Positions 47,251 through 61,400 of a stretch of DNA of 64,000 nucleotides are shown here, piece after piece. The stretch spans positions 520,451 to 584,450 of the forward strand of contig WBMW01004135.1 in NCBI GenBank assembly GCA_013396635.1, read 5' to 3'. The translations under genes and the position numbers were made by a program. Origin of the DNA: Penelope pileata. Lineage: Eukaryota; Chordata; Aves; Galliformes; Cracidae. The notes under the pieces are model-generated. The model did not search any database. It was not told the DNA's origin and worked only from the letters and a program-made list of their open reading frames with translations. Within the stretch, counting starts at the first letter, position 1, and the number at the start of each line of letters is the position of its first letter.

Positions 47251-49298
47251 TGTGGTTTGGCAAACTCCTCTTCATCTCAGGTAACTTTTAGGGAGAACTT
47301 AGCTTTCTCAAAGGAAAAGCCTTAAAATAGATACTTTTCTGGAAAAAAACTGCTAGAATTTGAGATGCTAAAGTGATTATGGTTGATCACAGCAGCAGTA
47401 CAGTTTTATTTTCTGTTGGACCTGCTGTCTCCATTGCTGGCCATCACGAAGTACCATCTGTGACTCCCTGTGACAAGGTCCTTAGTGTTGGAGCAGCTGG
47501 GGAAAAACTGGAGGAAATGGTGAATCTGCTTCACAGGAGTACAGTCCTCATTCTTGGCTGTGTCTGTGCAAACTTGTGATGAGTGCTGCAGTTTGTGTGT
47601 GGAATTCTGGCGTGAGAATGAGGTGGGTATCCAATCCCTCACCTCGACATGGGGCTAGGGTGCCCTGTGTGCAAGGACTGGGAACTTGTCCTGGACCTCC
47701 GTGTAAGTGTCATGTTGTGTGGAGCTCCACATAGGACAATGAGACTTTTGGGACAAAGAGTAAGAAAGCCTGATGAAAATGGATGTGAGGGATTGAGTGA
47801 AAAATCAGATGATAAAACCTTGATGTAGCCACGATGCTGTGAGGAGCAGGGCAGAGGCAGGAGGCGACAGCAGCTCCATGTGGTGCTCTCCTGTGTTGAC
47901 CCGGTGACACTGCCCTCACATGTCCCGCTGGTCCCCTTCCTCCCAGCCCTTGTGCCAGCATGGCTCTGCTGCCACTCATGTGGATGAGCGTCAGTCTGGG
48001 AGACCACACGTGAACTTCTTGTGAGGTACAGATGTTGCAGAGTCAAAGCCTGGCCACCCTTGGTCTAGCAGGGATTTGGGTTTCCAGTGCCCCGGAGAAG
48101 CAGGAAGTGCAGGAGACACGGATATCATGAGAAAAGAATCGATAGTCCCCCCTCGGCCTGACCAAATATTGGTTTTGCCGTTTTGTTCATATCGGTTTTC
48201 ACTGTCCTGCAGGCCCTTCGGGTGGAGGCTCCCTCTAGCAGCCCAGGAGGAGTGTTTTGAGGGGGCAGAGGGAGCGGACGTCTCCCAGGGCAGGGTGGGG
48301 ACAAGGACTGGTCACCTGCTGGACTGACCTTAGTGGGGCATGGCAGCAGTGGGGAGGGGGACTTGTTGACATCTGGTTCTCCTGGGCCAGCACCGCCCCG
48401 TTAGCTAATGCTGCTGTGAAAGCTTATGTTGGAAGAAGTTTACTGTCTTGCATTCCCTTTCAGTGCCCCCCGCTGTGCTGTGACTCTAGTATGTGTTTAA
48501 GGTTTGGTATAAAATCCAGGGAATGCAAGGATCATCTTGGCTTTTGTAGGTTTTGGAGTAGGTGCTTAATTTTTAGATCCAATCCTTAATAAATGCAGCG
48601 ATCGGGAACCACAACCCATCCTTCCCCGATGATTCTTGCTACCACAGCTTTGCAGGAGCACTGCTATCCAAGCACTCACGAATTATGATTTTTGACTCAG
48701 AATTGTATCTGCTACTGCTGGAGGTAAAGCTATTAATATATAAATTCAGGCTAATTCTGTCCTGGTTGTTTTTCTTCATGAGGTCACAGTTCCCTCAGGA
48801 ATTGCAAGAAAAACAGCAGAGCCTCACAAGAAATAGAAAAATCATCCCTCATGGCATCAAAAAGAAAGATGCTTGGAATGTTTTTAAAGGATGTTCTCTA
48901 GCTTTCTTTGGTTGTAGTTTCTACCACATACACCATGTTTTTACTGGGTTTGCTAACGGTGTTTTCTTCATAGCACTGTTGCTAGAAACTATACTTGGTG
49001 GGAATTATGTGGTCAGTTAGTTTTTCAAAAATGGGTAGCTGATTTATATATTCCAAATGATGCAAAATCACTTTGAATCCCCATTAAAACAATAATTTTC
49101 AACAATTCTGTGGTCTGAAGGCAATACCAGCTCTCTGTCTCAACAAATCTTTGATTTAATTGTAAGTTATGTTACCTGATGGGAAAATACTCTCTAAAAC
49201 AGGAAGAAATTATGTATGGAACTCTTTCAGGCCATTCCAGGGAGCATTTCTCAGCCTGTGTAAATTAAAGGACTACTCAGCCTCTTTTTTTTTTTTTT

Positions 49299-49299
49299 N
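49299..49299. other. Assembly gap (single N) after a T run
   Basis: The N follows a T run of about 14 bases. The gap probably reflects homopolymer failure. Confidence 0.85.
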
Positions 49300-49423
49300 A
49301 GCTTGTGATGTGAACCACCTGCTGAAATGAAAAATCGGTCTGATCATCAAATGTTCCTTTTCGGTATTATTTTTCCAGCTATCCTTACACATCTGGATAT
49401 ATAGGTCTGGTCCTGCCACCCTT

Positions 49424-49612
49424 AGATGTTAAGACATGTTTCTTTACTTGGGGTGGTGTGGTGCTGGAGCTGATACCTTGGAAGTCTTTGGGATCACCAT
49501 CCCTGAAGGTATGCAAGACTCATCTAGGGTGACCTGCTGTGGTGTTGGCAATAACCCTGCAATGGGTGGGGAGGTGGAGCTGAGCCACCTCCTGAACCCC
49601 CCTTTCCAGCAA
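49424..49612 (+). mobile_element. Diverged CR1 3' region, sense orientation
   Basis: The order CTTAGATGTTAAGACATGTTTC, GGGGTGGTGTGGTGCTGG, an ACCATCCCTGAAGGTATGCAAG block and AATAACCCTGCAATGGG follows the plus-strand CR1 tail (gggtggtgag-cactgg, atccctggaagtgttcaag, ccctgccatggg) with many changes. It is an old copy and its exact ends are unclear. Confidence 0.5.
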
Positions 49613-52600
49613 GAACATCTGTGCTTCTCCAATTCTTTCACCTTTCTGCAAGTGTTGCATCTTCTGGTGTGTGCTGTGGGCCACAGGCTGGGTAACGTTG
49701 ACCCAAAGCAACTGCAGTTTGTCATGCAATCTTGAGGACAGTGGAGCATGCTGAACATTAAATTGAAGCATTGAACTTGCAGGCAAAAATATTCTTTTGT
49801 CACACTCTGTAATGCCTATCTGGACCTAAAAACATGGATTTTCCCCACGTGGGGTTTTGCTGTGGCATCTTGGTTGGAAGAGCATGGATTTTGTCTCCAG
49901 GCAGCAAAGAAGAATCTCAGCCCTCCAAAGTCAGCTTCATGTGAGAATAGGAGATCTGTAGCTTACAAAAGCACCTGCAGTGCTTGTTGTGTTTCACACA
50001 ACCACAGATGGAAACAGGGTGAGTCCTGTCCCTTGTGTTTTTCTATATTAGTCTTCTCATGTCAGGCTCTTCTGCTTGTGGTTTGGTAGAATAAGCAGTG
50101 GTTAACTGCCATCCTTGGGCATGATGCTGGTGACACAAGCAGCCAAATGGCACCAGGTCCTGTGATACGTCTATTTACCTGCCTGGGCTCTTAGCCCGAT
50201 GCAGATAGGGCCCATACTTCAGGATAATCCTCAACATCATAAATTTACCTGTGCAGATGGGACCCAAAGGGGATATTAGAACAACGAAGGAAAAGCAAAA
50301 AGGAAAAAATGTACCTATTAGGCAAGCTGAACCTTTGTGCAGCCTTCATTAGTACAAGCAGGGTTACAGTTACTTTTAATCATTCAACTAACTGTACTAG
50401 TGAAAACTTTCAACTCTTAGTCATTTAAATTGGAATGGTCTTTAAAATATTTATTATTACTGTAAATCACACCATTTAAGGTCAAAGCAGAAGCATTTGT
50501 TGGATTCGAGCAGGATCCAAAGTTGTTTTCTTACCTGGAGGTTGAGTCCTGGTGGAAAGGTCTGTGTTTCTAATTTTGCTGTGCTATTTTGTTACTATGA
50601 GATGATGGGAACACCATTATGCTGTGCTATTTTCTATTTTTTTAATTGGTTGTTCATACACAGGCCTGTCTGGAGTTGAAAATCTCAGGGAAAAAGCCAT
50701 TAACACCTGCATGTTTGACCTGCAGTTTATAAATCAGAACATATGTTTTCATATTTCTAACTGAAAAAAGCAGAAAAATGTGTTAGTGGATATTTGCAGC
50801 AAACTCAGATGGACATTGTCTTTCCAGTGTCAGCAGACCAGAGTGTCAAAAGGTATAAATCACTGCAATTATGTGGATTTTGCCTGAGGTCTAGCCTTGA
50901 TTGATGTCTCTCCTAAATAAGACATTATTGGGGATGTGGAACATGCACACTTTTTAACTGCTGTATTAAGGTTGCAAAATGCTCTACACATGCACAAAGA
51001 CAAAAGGAGTGGCATCTGAAATTCTTGGTGGATTTCTGCATGGTGTTTGTGGAATGACTGTCATCTTAGATGTTTTTTTAGTTTCTTGTTAAGAAAAACA
51101 CTTAAGCACATACGTACTTAATCATGTTGCAATCACTGTTAAAATCAGCAAGACTGACTTTGCACTTCCAGTTCATCCCAATTTAGCTGAATAGGATTGT
51201 TAACAAAGGTTGTGGAGTGGCTTATACTGATGCAAGTGTGGCAGGAGAAATGCTTTCCTCTTTTAGTCCTAAAGCAAGCCCAGCTAAGCACTCCTCTGAT
51301 CTGCCCATCTCATCCTGTCCTTCCTGCTTCTGCTGAGCGTACCTCCAGCAAATACAATATTGGGACAACCTTAATGCTCTCTTGGCATCACTGTTGCCGC
51401 TCAGTAGCGGTGGCATTCAGATTATGCTATGAAAAGATGCGGAGTGGTAAGAAATCTACGTATCCCCACAGTTTTTTGTCCTTTTATCATTTGTTTTGCT
51501 TTGAGATGGTACAAGGAAGATGTGCTTGCAGGCCTGTGTCTGAAAAGCTCAGGTAACTTCTGCTGTAAGTTGGATCAGAGCTGGTGAAGTGGGCTGGCTA
51601 CTAGAAGGTGATGTCTCACATCTCATGGACTTTCATAGAAGAAAGCTTGGCCGTAATTAGTTCCTTGAGCTGCAAACTTTATCTGCAAGAAAATAGAAAT
51701 TTGCGTTATACCTAGATTTGTTCTTCTATTTAGGTTGTACATTTTACAAACAAGCAGACTAATTCCCTCGTTCCTAGTAGATCTCTGTGGGGAGTAAAAT
51801 GTATAATAAAAAGAAATCAGTGAATCTGCTTGGGAATGTTGTAGCTTTAAAAAGTTCCTATCCCTGCTGTCCTGTCATTTAAGGTGATAAAGATGTGATC
51901 TTGTTTTTCTGATAGCAAGGATTTAAACAGAAGAAGAAAAAGAAACTTTAGGTACTATTTTTTTTCCTAGAGTAATGCCACTTACTTGGAAATAGTTTTC
52001 ATGGTTACGTTACCCTTTAAGACCGAAAGTTCTGACTTGAGTCAACGTACTTAGCTAAAACTCCCTGTAGAGATTCGGGTTTCTTGCTTGAGCTGCCTGG
52101 AGTGGTGAGTTCAGGCCTTTGCAGTGATTGTCAGCCAGGAGAACATTAATGGAGTATTAGGAAAAATGAAGTCCTCGACCCCTCCTCCCTTCTGGCTGGT
52201 TGTTTCTACATGGTGGGAAGGAAAACATTTTCCCCGTCAGCCATTTACTGTGCAACAGGGGGAAACTGTCAGTTTGCTATGAGCAAACCCCTGCAAGATA
52301 AGTCAAAATGATTTACCCTGTAAATAAAGTGGGCTGTTTTCTTTACTTGGAAGAATTGCCCATGTGGCGAGACTTCCTATGGGAGGGGATGTGGTTGGCC
52401 GTTTGCATTTATCCACTGTGTTTGTCTTTTTTGAAAAAGCAACATTGGAAAGATTAACAAGTCTGTCACTGAAGGAACTGATATATCAAAGCTGCGGATA
52501 CAAAGCAGACCATTCATTCCTTACGTTTCTGAAATCTCACTTCCAGTGCAAACCAGGTCTTCCCATTTAGGTCCAGCTTAAAGGAGGGATTTCCCTCTTC

Positions 52601-52627
52601 CTCCCTCCTCCTAAACTCTTTGGGATT

Positions 52628-52680
52628 TTTATATATATAGGTGTGTGTACATATAAATGTGTGTGTACATATGCATGTGT
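52628..52680 (+). repeat. (TA)n/(TG)n-rich low-complexity tract
   Basis: TATATATAT leads into GTGTGTGTACATATA-type repeats. Confidence 0.75.
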
Positions 52681-54736
52681 TCACTGTCTATACTGCAGCT
52701 GGAACCCATTTTTGGCATTTGGGGAGAGGCAGTGTTTCTGCCTGGGATGCATGGAGATGGAGAGATCTGAGTGTTGGGTGAGTACTATGAGTGCCCATAG
52801 TGCTGGGCACCAGGAGCTGCTGCTCCCATGGACACCCTGAACTTTTAGAATCGGTCTCTCAGCAGTTCTGTTTTATCTTTGTAATTGTTGAAGCTGGAAA
52901 GAAGGTGGGTTTTTTTTTTTTTTAATTTTGTTTTAATTTAACCATGAGAGGGCTTGGGGGTGAGGATAGGGAGATGTCAGGGATACTGCAGTAGAGGGAA
53001 GTGGATGTCTGGAGATCCCTTCCAGCTGTGTGGCTGTGACTCAAGGAGTACTAAGGTTTCCCTGCATGCTGAAACTCCTGTACAGAAATACTCATGTGTA
53101 GTGTGTCTGACAGGTACTGGCTATACAGGATTTATGGTGCACAGAACATATGCACATAGATCATATTGATAAGCGCACATGCACTGGAGAGGAATTAAAT
53201 TTGCTTACCTCGTCAGGCTGAGGGACATTCTCAAGTTCCTGATATTGTGATATAGAGTCCAGATATTGGCTTAAAAGAGGAGCGTATAAAGAACAATGCA
53301 GGTATGTGGCAGTTCCAATTTGTAGTCAGTGCTTGGTGGACAGAAATGCTTTCTGATCATGTGTTTCACTTTAGGTCTATTAATTTATCTCCCTTAGCTG
53401 GTCACCTACATGTATATGCTTTCCTTCTAAAGCAAAGAATCAGATACTGTGTGGTTGCTCCCAGTGCCAGAAGTGCTATTTTAAACCCTCATGTGCATAA
53501 ACAGCTGCTGGCCAGATAAGGAATCCAGTATTTAAAAAAACAAAACAAAACAGCTCTTCTATTTAAAATTGTAGTTTGTGGACATGCCATATGCTTCCCA
53601 GCACACCGAGCAGAGACAGGAAGATGTGTGAGGCATGCTGTCCAGGGGTGTCACTTCCGTAACACTGCCTCGTGGGAGAATCTGCTGTGCTGTGAGGTGC
53701 TGCCTCCCCAGATGTGGTCGACCTTGACAGCAGAACTCAGCTTTCCTGGTACTCCTCTTCCAGCTGGCCTGTAGAGCTTTAGGAGCAGGTGGCTAAGCTC
53801 TTGTTTATGCCTCAGGCAGGGCAATGTGTGTGTCCCAGGCTGTGGAGGATGCTGTCACCTGAGCAGACACAGCATATTGCATGGCACACCTGGTGTGGTG
53901 GGGACCATCCTCCCTGTTGCAAAAGCTGTATGCCCATACAGACCTGGGAGCCATAGATTGCATCCCACCTAGCAGTGTCTGGCCTTAGAACATTAGGTTT
54001 GCTCTAGGAGTGAGACCTGCTGCTCTGCTCCTGCCCATCACACGTGTGCCTGGTGCACACAGGTGATGGAGAATGGGAGCAGTAAGCCCTGAAAGTGCCC
54101 TGCTTTCCATGTCTTCCTCAGATCATTAACCTGAAGGAAACTGCCCTTCCTAGTGCTGCTGTGTGATAGTTTTTAAGAACTGCATATCTTTTGTCTTTTC
54201 CATTCCCTGCTTCTTTCTATCCCTTGAAGGGGGTGAAGAAATATGGAATGTGTGTAACTCACCCAGCTGGCCAAAAAGCCCTGTGCCTGTGTTGGAGGGA
54301 CCCTGTGAGGGGGCAGTGCAGCAGTGAAGGCCACTTCCTTGGGTGAGAGAACTGATCCCTGTTCTGATTCTGGCTGCAGAAAGAGAGAGTTCTGGGTTTC
54401 TCGCATCTCAGGTGAATTCTGACTGCAGGACCTCTCTCTTTTCCTTTGTACGTTTTCTCTTGTGAAGACTTTTGAGTTCAACCCAAAGGACAAGAATATT
54501 CAATATGATGTCAAACTGGACCTTTACATATTGCACCATAGTCAGTGTGAACCTCAGTGACTATCTTTGATGTGACCTTGGGCTAATTTTTACCTGAATA
54601 AATGAAGTGTTTCTCTTCTGAAAACCTGGGTTGTATTTTGTGTAAGATATGTACATTCTGGAGAAAACAGTAAATATGGCCGTGAACTCCTGAGCTTGAG
54701 TTTCTTCATCAAATATCCACCGCTTCCCCAAGGTGC

Positions 54737-54751
54737 AAAAAAAAAAAAAAA
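54737..54751 (+). repeat. A15 homopolymer
   Basis: Fifteen consecutive A follow AAGGTGC. Confidence 0.8.
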
Positions 54752-56212
54752 GCCCAGAAAATGTTGAAGCTTCACTGTACAAACGACAATAAAATACGAT
54801 TGCCAGGCACAATTCCATCAAGTTTTACAACAATTGCTTTTGAGCTGTTAAGTATGCTGTGCTTTAGTCAAGGATCACTGCTTTTGTACACAAGCTTCAT
54901 GTTTGGTGACATTGAACCTTCGCATGCAGATACCGATTATTCAAAAAGGGGGGAGGAAAGAAAACTCAGGAAAGCTTTTTTACATTTGTGCTGCAGATTG
55001 TTCCCTTTAATCTGCAATCAGAATAAAGACTTGCTTGGTTTTTATTACGGTCCTCTCAGAGGCTGTTAGCTACGGTGTGAACCCCTTTGGGGTTAAAGTG
55101 TAGAAAAATTGGGAGATGCTTGTGGTTTTGATGGAGAAGTGGAAGATTCCAGTGCAGGAGAGGTTGGTGCCTGCATTGGAGAGTAACAGGAGGCAGTGCT
55201 AAGTGAAAGATGTTAGCTCATTTACAATCACTTTAGTTCAATTTACTCACTGAGGTCACCATCCTGCAGAGTTCCGTGCAGGCTTTCTGCTTTCACATTT
55301 GAATAGCTGCACTGAAGTCCTTAGCTTAATCAAGTCATTATCTATCAAGAACAAGCCACTGGCAGGGTGATGGAGGTGATGCTATTGTTAGCCAGGTATA
55401 CATAATACATACCCTGCCTGCATTGTCCAGAGCTTGGCTGAATACCACGGCTTTCACTTAGAAGTACTCCTGGTTTCTTTCTCAGCTCTTCCACTAGATC
55501 TCTTGTATTTCCCTTGTATTTCTATCGTTTGGCATCTGTGTGTGGGAGCAGGTTGCTGGGAAAGGTGATGTGGTTATGCTGTCAGGACAGCTGTGGTTTC
55601 AGCCCGAACACCTGCTGGTCAGTCAGGGAGGAGGACGTGACTGCTCCATAATTCATGGGTTTATTTTCCTTCTTTTGACTCTGAGGATGCAAGGAAGCAA
55701 AGAAGAAAGTGAGAAGTCATTGCAAGATGCTCTTCCTGCCTCGGGAGGCAGCTGAGCTCTGTGCTGCTCAGCAGAGTGGGCACAAAGCATTTTGCAGCTC
55801 TATGAAGTCCAGCTGTGTGGTGGGGAGAGAGTGGTTGTCTTCTGGGTGGTGCTGCTTCTCCTAGGCTATAGGAAGGGTGTTCCTAATGGCTGCATCTTGC
55901 TTCCCAACATGGCTTGAGAGGAGAATGTGGCCACAGCATAAATACCATGAATGGGGGTCTGGGAGAGGCCAGGGCATCTCTTGCCATGCCCTGTTCCCAT
56001 ACTGTAACTGTGACTGCCAAAACGTTAACAAACCAGCCCCATTTGCTTCCCATCAGCCACCACTGAGGGCGATTAAAGCCAGCCACAGCAGGGATGCTTT
56101 CTTTTGAGCTCTTCTCTAGTAAGCTGTAGGACTCAGAATGGGGACAACTGGTGACTGCCTTCTCTTGACTTTGTCAGTCCTGAAGGGGGCACAGGGTAAG
56201 CGATTACTGATT

Positions 56213-56250
56213 GTGCCTCAGTTTCCCTCGGTTTTAACATGCACATGCTT
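56213..56250 (+). mobile_element. Possible MIR-type remnant
   Basis: TGCCTCAGTTTCCCTCGGTT closely matches the most conserved MIR phrase (tgcctcagtttccctcatct). The left part of the element is not recognisable. Confidence 0.4.
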
Positions 56251-58267
56251 TCTCCATCCAAAGCATGGAGTATGCAGATATTGTTAATAAGTACCACATT
56301 TTATGGTGCTGCTTCATTTACAGTATTTCAAAAGAACTCATAAGGAAGGTCTTAATGGCATTATACAGAAATTAAATATTGTACACTGCGAACTTCCTTA
56401 ATGAGCTTCAGTGTGTTGCAAGAAGGGGTTAAAATAATCAAGATAAAAATCACCTCCTTTGTAACCTTTGTTTCAAAATCCTGACAACCCAAGGATGTTT
56501 GCTTTTCTCTCTGAAGGTTAAGTTGTCCTAACAGGTGCTAATTTTGTGTTTTCCTATGGAGGTCTGTCCATATTAGAAGCAACTGTGAGCAAACAAAAAA
56601 GCCAATTAGAGTGCAAGGATATTCCTCCTCCTTGTTTCCATGTAGTCCTCAGCCATCTCTATCACTCACTTTGAGCCACAGACTTATCCTTTCAAGCGTT
56701 CTTGAGAATCAGTAGGCTTGTGCCCTCTTTGGGGAAAAACCATCCTTCTAATGTCATGGGAAAAATACTGTCATGAGCAAGTAGATGATCCATGCTAACT
56801 GGGGTTTGTCATCAGCTTTGGCAATCTGTGTAGCAGGGTTTGAGATTAATGGAGCCAAAGACTTTAAGCAAATATTGTTGGTGTGTAGTTAAACTGTCAA
56901 GAGAGCAAGAAAAAGGCTTGCTCTGCAGCCACTAAATAAAGATTTGTATTCACCAAACACAGTGAACCTTTTATTAGCAATTATTTGCAGCTCACTACCT
57001 TCCAAAAAGGAAACAACTTGGTGTAACTTATTGTCAAGGGTTTATTTGCAGTTTGGGGCTCCCCCCTCCCCCCTTTATTTTGAGGGTTTAATTTGAGCAG
57101 GAATTAAACTCGGCTATCTCCACTTCTTTCAGAACACTGTGGGCCAAATCTCTGTGCCATAAATAGTTTCATTTGATTTCAGAGAGATTTGAGTCTTTGA
57201 CCAAATTTGTACAGGCTGAGAAAAAGAAGGAAAAAAAGCTTCACTGAAATTCCCCAAATTCACATAATGGCTATTAATTACTACAATATGTTAACACAAG
57301 GTCCAAAATGTTTTCTTCCATGCAATCAACTATCTAGTTTGTGAGATGTAATAAACCAGAACAGCACATCAATTATAATATTTTATGATTATTTTATACT
57401 CTTGGCAAAATGTTTGTGCTGTTATCTCAAACCTTATTAAAGCTCAGCTGATTAAAGGTTGAAGTTTTTACATAAGTTATTGATGTTGCTGGTTTTATTC
57501 AAACATTTTCATAACAAACTAGCTAGGATAATATTTTTCTTGGCCAGAGTCTTAAGAAGAGAGACTTAAGTTGAAGGTAACAGTATGCAACTGTTTGTTT
57601 GGCTTAAGGACATTGAACAAACAGCTCTGTGCATCTGTCTTTGAAAGAGTTCTGTAGCACAAAGCATTTGCCTTTGCTAAAAGGAGACCAATGTCTTGTG
57701 CTCAGAAAATGGGCTATTTATAAATGACTTGTATAGATTGCTCGTAGCAACCCAGCTCCCTAGCTTCCCTTTCATAGAAATTTGTGGTATATCTGTTGCC
57801 TTAAAATCCAGCAATACTAGTCTTCTCCTGAAGAATTAGATTTGCTCTGATTATAAAGGAAATTATTTCTTTGGTGGTATTGTGGCACCAGAAAGAGATT
57901 CACCCTTGTATCGTGATGCAGCAATGTGTTTATCAATTTCATGGCAACAGGATGAAACTTCAGGGGTGAGAAAAAAATCACATTGAAGACATGAAGGCTG
58001 AAACTTGCTCCCCAGGGCATCTTCTCTGTTCCTCCTCTCTGGCTCCCTCAGCAACCTGGTAAGACATCTGCATCTTAAGCAGCAGAGTACTTGAGGTAGC
58101 TGAGGTGATTGCTGCAGTGGCCTGGAAGTCCAGAACGATCCAGGTATATAATCTTAGTGCTCTCAGTGGACATAAGAGGAGTACTGTCTCCTATTTATCT
58201 GCTTGCAGCCTGCTGTGTGCTGCTGCCTCCCTGCTCCCTCTTACCTAGGGGTGTAAGAGGGCTCCTC

Positions 58268-58400
58268 GTCTGCTTTATAGCTGATGGAGAAACAGATGTT
58301 TAGAGATGTCATGTTATTTACTCAAAGCCTTACAGGTGGTTTGTAGCAAAAGGGAATCAGACCCGGGTCTCCTGAACTGCTAGACCTCACTCTCAGGGGT
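58268..58400 (-). mobile_element. MIR-type SINE fossil, antisense
   Basis: Read on the plus strand it follows reversed MIR: TTTATAGCTGATGGAGAAAC (for ttacagatgaggaaactga), a region for aagtgacttgcccaagg, a CTTACAGGTGGTTTGTAGCA block (for tcacacagctagtaagtggca) and GAATCAGACCCGGGTCTCCT (for attcgaacccaggtcttct). The order and spacing are right, with heavy divergence. Confidence 0.7.
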
Positions 58401-61400
58401 ACTGGATAGTTTGTAGCACAGAAATAAGCAAAGCTGTTGTAAAACCTCAGTGATTAGAGAGCCTCAAGAGCTGGCATCAAGGTTTTGCAAGGAAAGATGT
58501 CCTTCATGTGAATAGAATTTGTAAAACTCTGTGCCCAAAGCTTGTTTTCTTTAGCTGTATCAGCTGATCCAGGAAAAGATTGTTTAGAAACGTTGTTCCT
58601 CTATTTTCAGACCATCACAGCTACAACAACACAACTCATTTGGAGAAAGTACCCACTGGAGAATTACTTTGGGGCCAGTATGTACATTTCTGCTTCTACC
58701 TTTGAATGTTTCTCTCCAGATTCTGGGAAGGAAGTCTAGAGGCAGTTTATTACAGAAATGCCACTTAATTTTCCTTTGCCCTTTTGACATAGAAAATGCA
58801 TATCTGATGGAGGTTATTTGTTTTCACTTGCCATGTGCTAAGAAAGTTTATACATGGCATGTATTACCAATCTAAACAACACAGGCTAATTGGTGTCCTT
58901 GTAAAAATAAAACAACATGGTTGTTTGAAGGATTGTCATGTGTTTTGGAGCAGAAATGCTAAAATGTCAAAAAGATTCAGTGTCTGTGATTGAACTTCCA
59001 TCTATCTACTAAGTTTACAGCTATAGGAAGCCCTTTGTCCCTGTGTCATCTTCAAGTTTGACTTAATGCAAAGAGTTGGATTCTGCACATTTAAAGGGTG
59101 TTCTTAATAGACAAAATGGCCTTTGTGTAGAGTCATTAGTGATGCTGGTCACACAGGTAGTGATCTGTACTCAACAAAGTGGGAAAGATATCTGAGAAGT
59201 GTTTCTTAACACTTCAAAGGGAAGTCACAGCAGCACAAGTGAAGAAAGATGGATTGTGGTTGGGAACAGCCACCTACAGCATATGATGGGCTGTGTATTA
59301 AACATGTCTGGGTAATGAATTTAGTGCTGTAGAAGTAACCAGGCCAGCTTCTCCACAGTAACCTCCTTAGCATTTAATAGAGCTGCTGTCAATACCTCGA
59401 TGATGCACAGATTAAATGTGCAGCAGTCTAAGAGGCTGTCTGAGCCAGTACATCTCTGCAGCCCTGGTGGGTCTTTAAGATGACGCTACACCCTGCTTAC
59501 ACCTGCACTAATACTGGGATAAAAGTGTTTCTGTTGGTGTGGGCTGCTGTCAGGAGAAGCAGGAGTGACTACGCTTTGGGTTCCCTAGACGTATGCTGTA
59601 TGCTGCTGGGCAAGGAAGAGACATCTGAGCATTAACACTGAGTCATTTCACTTTTCACTGTGCCACTGGCCGCAGAAACCAGCGTACACAGATCCCATCA
59701 GCTGAAGAGGCTGTATCCTTGGCATCACTAGAGTTTCTTTACCCAGAGTGCTTCTTTTGGCATACCTTGGGCCTCTTGGAAACCCTGGACAGTTAAGATC
59801 CAGTGCTGTGGGGAAGCATATCCCTGTTGTGCACGCGGAGTAAATCAGGAGATTTTGATGGAATAGGGAACATACAGAATAGACTTTCCTGGATGTATGG
59901 TCCCTCAACTGGAGATGTCCCCAAAGTGACTGTACAAAGGCTTGGGCAGCAATGACAGTAGTCTGGACAGATAGTTGGTGTCTATGGAAGGAGGTCATGG
60001 TTCAGGTTGTCTTGCTGCCATCCTTCCTAAGCTATCTCCTGAAGGAGAAGAATGACAAAAAGTGCCAGAAGTGATCTGGGAAATGTCTGAAGGTCCAGCT
60101 AGGTGATTGGATCACTTAATAGGCTGACTGGAATTGGAAAAACAGCTTGTGAGTTTAGCTTTGAGGAAAATATATTTCTGGGGGTCTGGATTCCTGACTG
60201 CTGCAACTGGAGATGTGAAATGGAGGTTTCTGGTCTTGAGCACTGGCCATAGCTCCTGGAGGAAGCTGAGGTTCTAGCTGGAATCAGCTCTGAGAACTAG
60301 AGACCTTTATGTATGCCTATTAGCTATTTCTGAAGTTCCTCTTTGAGTTCAAGAGTATGCCTAGCTTTTAGTGAGGGTTCCAGCATCCCTGAAACCGGGT
60401 GACTTGGGGCGGAGTGGAGAGAGAAGGCTCCAATGGTTCCCAGCAGAAGCCCACGCCACATAAGCTGCTTCCTCCCCAGCCCATCTCAGGACGCTCCTTG
60501 TTGACATACGTGTTTTCATTTACACTGCAGTATGTTTGCCAGAGGGCAATTGCTCCTTTAACCTGAACCCTTCTCTTTATGCCGTCTCTGTTTACCCATT
60601 TTAACCCTGCTCCCTTTATTACTACCCATCCCTTCTTTTCTCTCTTCTCCCCCTCTGATTCCTATTTCTTAATCTGCCTTGTTTTCCACCCTTTGTTTTT
60701 TTGTTGCCATCTCCTTTCTCCCTCTGAATTTGTTCATTATCTGCATTTATGTTCATCTCTCTGCATTTATGGCTTCCTTCTCTCTTTCCCCCTTGCCCAT
60801 CCTTTTGTTTTTACTTCACTCACACTGAAGCTAAAGGTCATCCTCATGTGCAAAGAGATGTCCTCTCTGGGGCCACATCTGTCCTTGATTTTATTTGATC
60901 GTATTTTGAGCTCCCAGGGGCCTTGAACCTCCTCTTCTCTCATAGCAGCTGAAGATACTGTGGGAGAGCCCAGAGACAGCAGGTATCCTCCCTCTAAATT
61001 TAAAAAAAAAAAAAAAAACAAAAAACACACCATGAAGATAAAAACTTGAAAGCAGGAAATTTTCTGGGCTATGTATGGCCCAATGTACCACGGTGGAGCT
61101 CTACCAGTTGGTGCCAGCTGAGGACCAAGCTTAGGACTGAGTTTCTTCCATTGTTCAAAGCAGCACTTTGCAATATTTTCCTGGATTGTGTGTATGCTTT
61201 GAGTTTGCCTTTCAGCATTTCCTATCTTCAATTACTTCTACAGAGCTTGGAGCCAGTCCCCAGTCTCATATAATAATGCCTTTTGTATCTCCACTCGGCA
61301 CTTGAAGCCAAATCATTGTCAGTGGAACAGCATTGCAGTGAGGCACGGCTTTTCACAAAAAATTTTTAGAGATATATATATATGTTGGCAAATGCTACAT

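Larger units (their letters stand above)
43926..49423. other. No gene recognised; several regulatory-looking motifs and homopolymers
   Basis: The first part (to about 45200) is AT-rich with a CTTTGAA TCF/LEF-type core near 43970, a T12A10 palindrome at 44625 and the SOX-type palindrome at 45138. From 45.2 to 49.4 kb I see only ordinary unique sequence, a weak MIR-like remnant at 47205 and the N at 49299. Confidence 0.5.
49613..58267. other. Long gene-poor AT-rich stretch
   Basis: No supported coding exon or RNA gene is visible over about 8.7 kb. It contains TA/TG-rich DNA at 52628-52680, a T14 run at 52910-52923, an A15 run at 54737-54751 and a weak MIR-like phrase (TGCCTCAGTTTCCCTC) at about 56215. 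Frames on both strands are under about 120 codons and show no domains. Confidence 0.55.

Noticed and set aside
53005..53045. GGAGATCCCTTCCAGC phrase resembling a CR1 tail
   Set aside because: Only about 15 bases fit, and no other CR1 landmark is found on either side.
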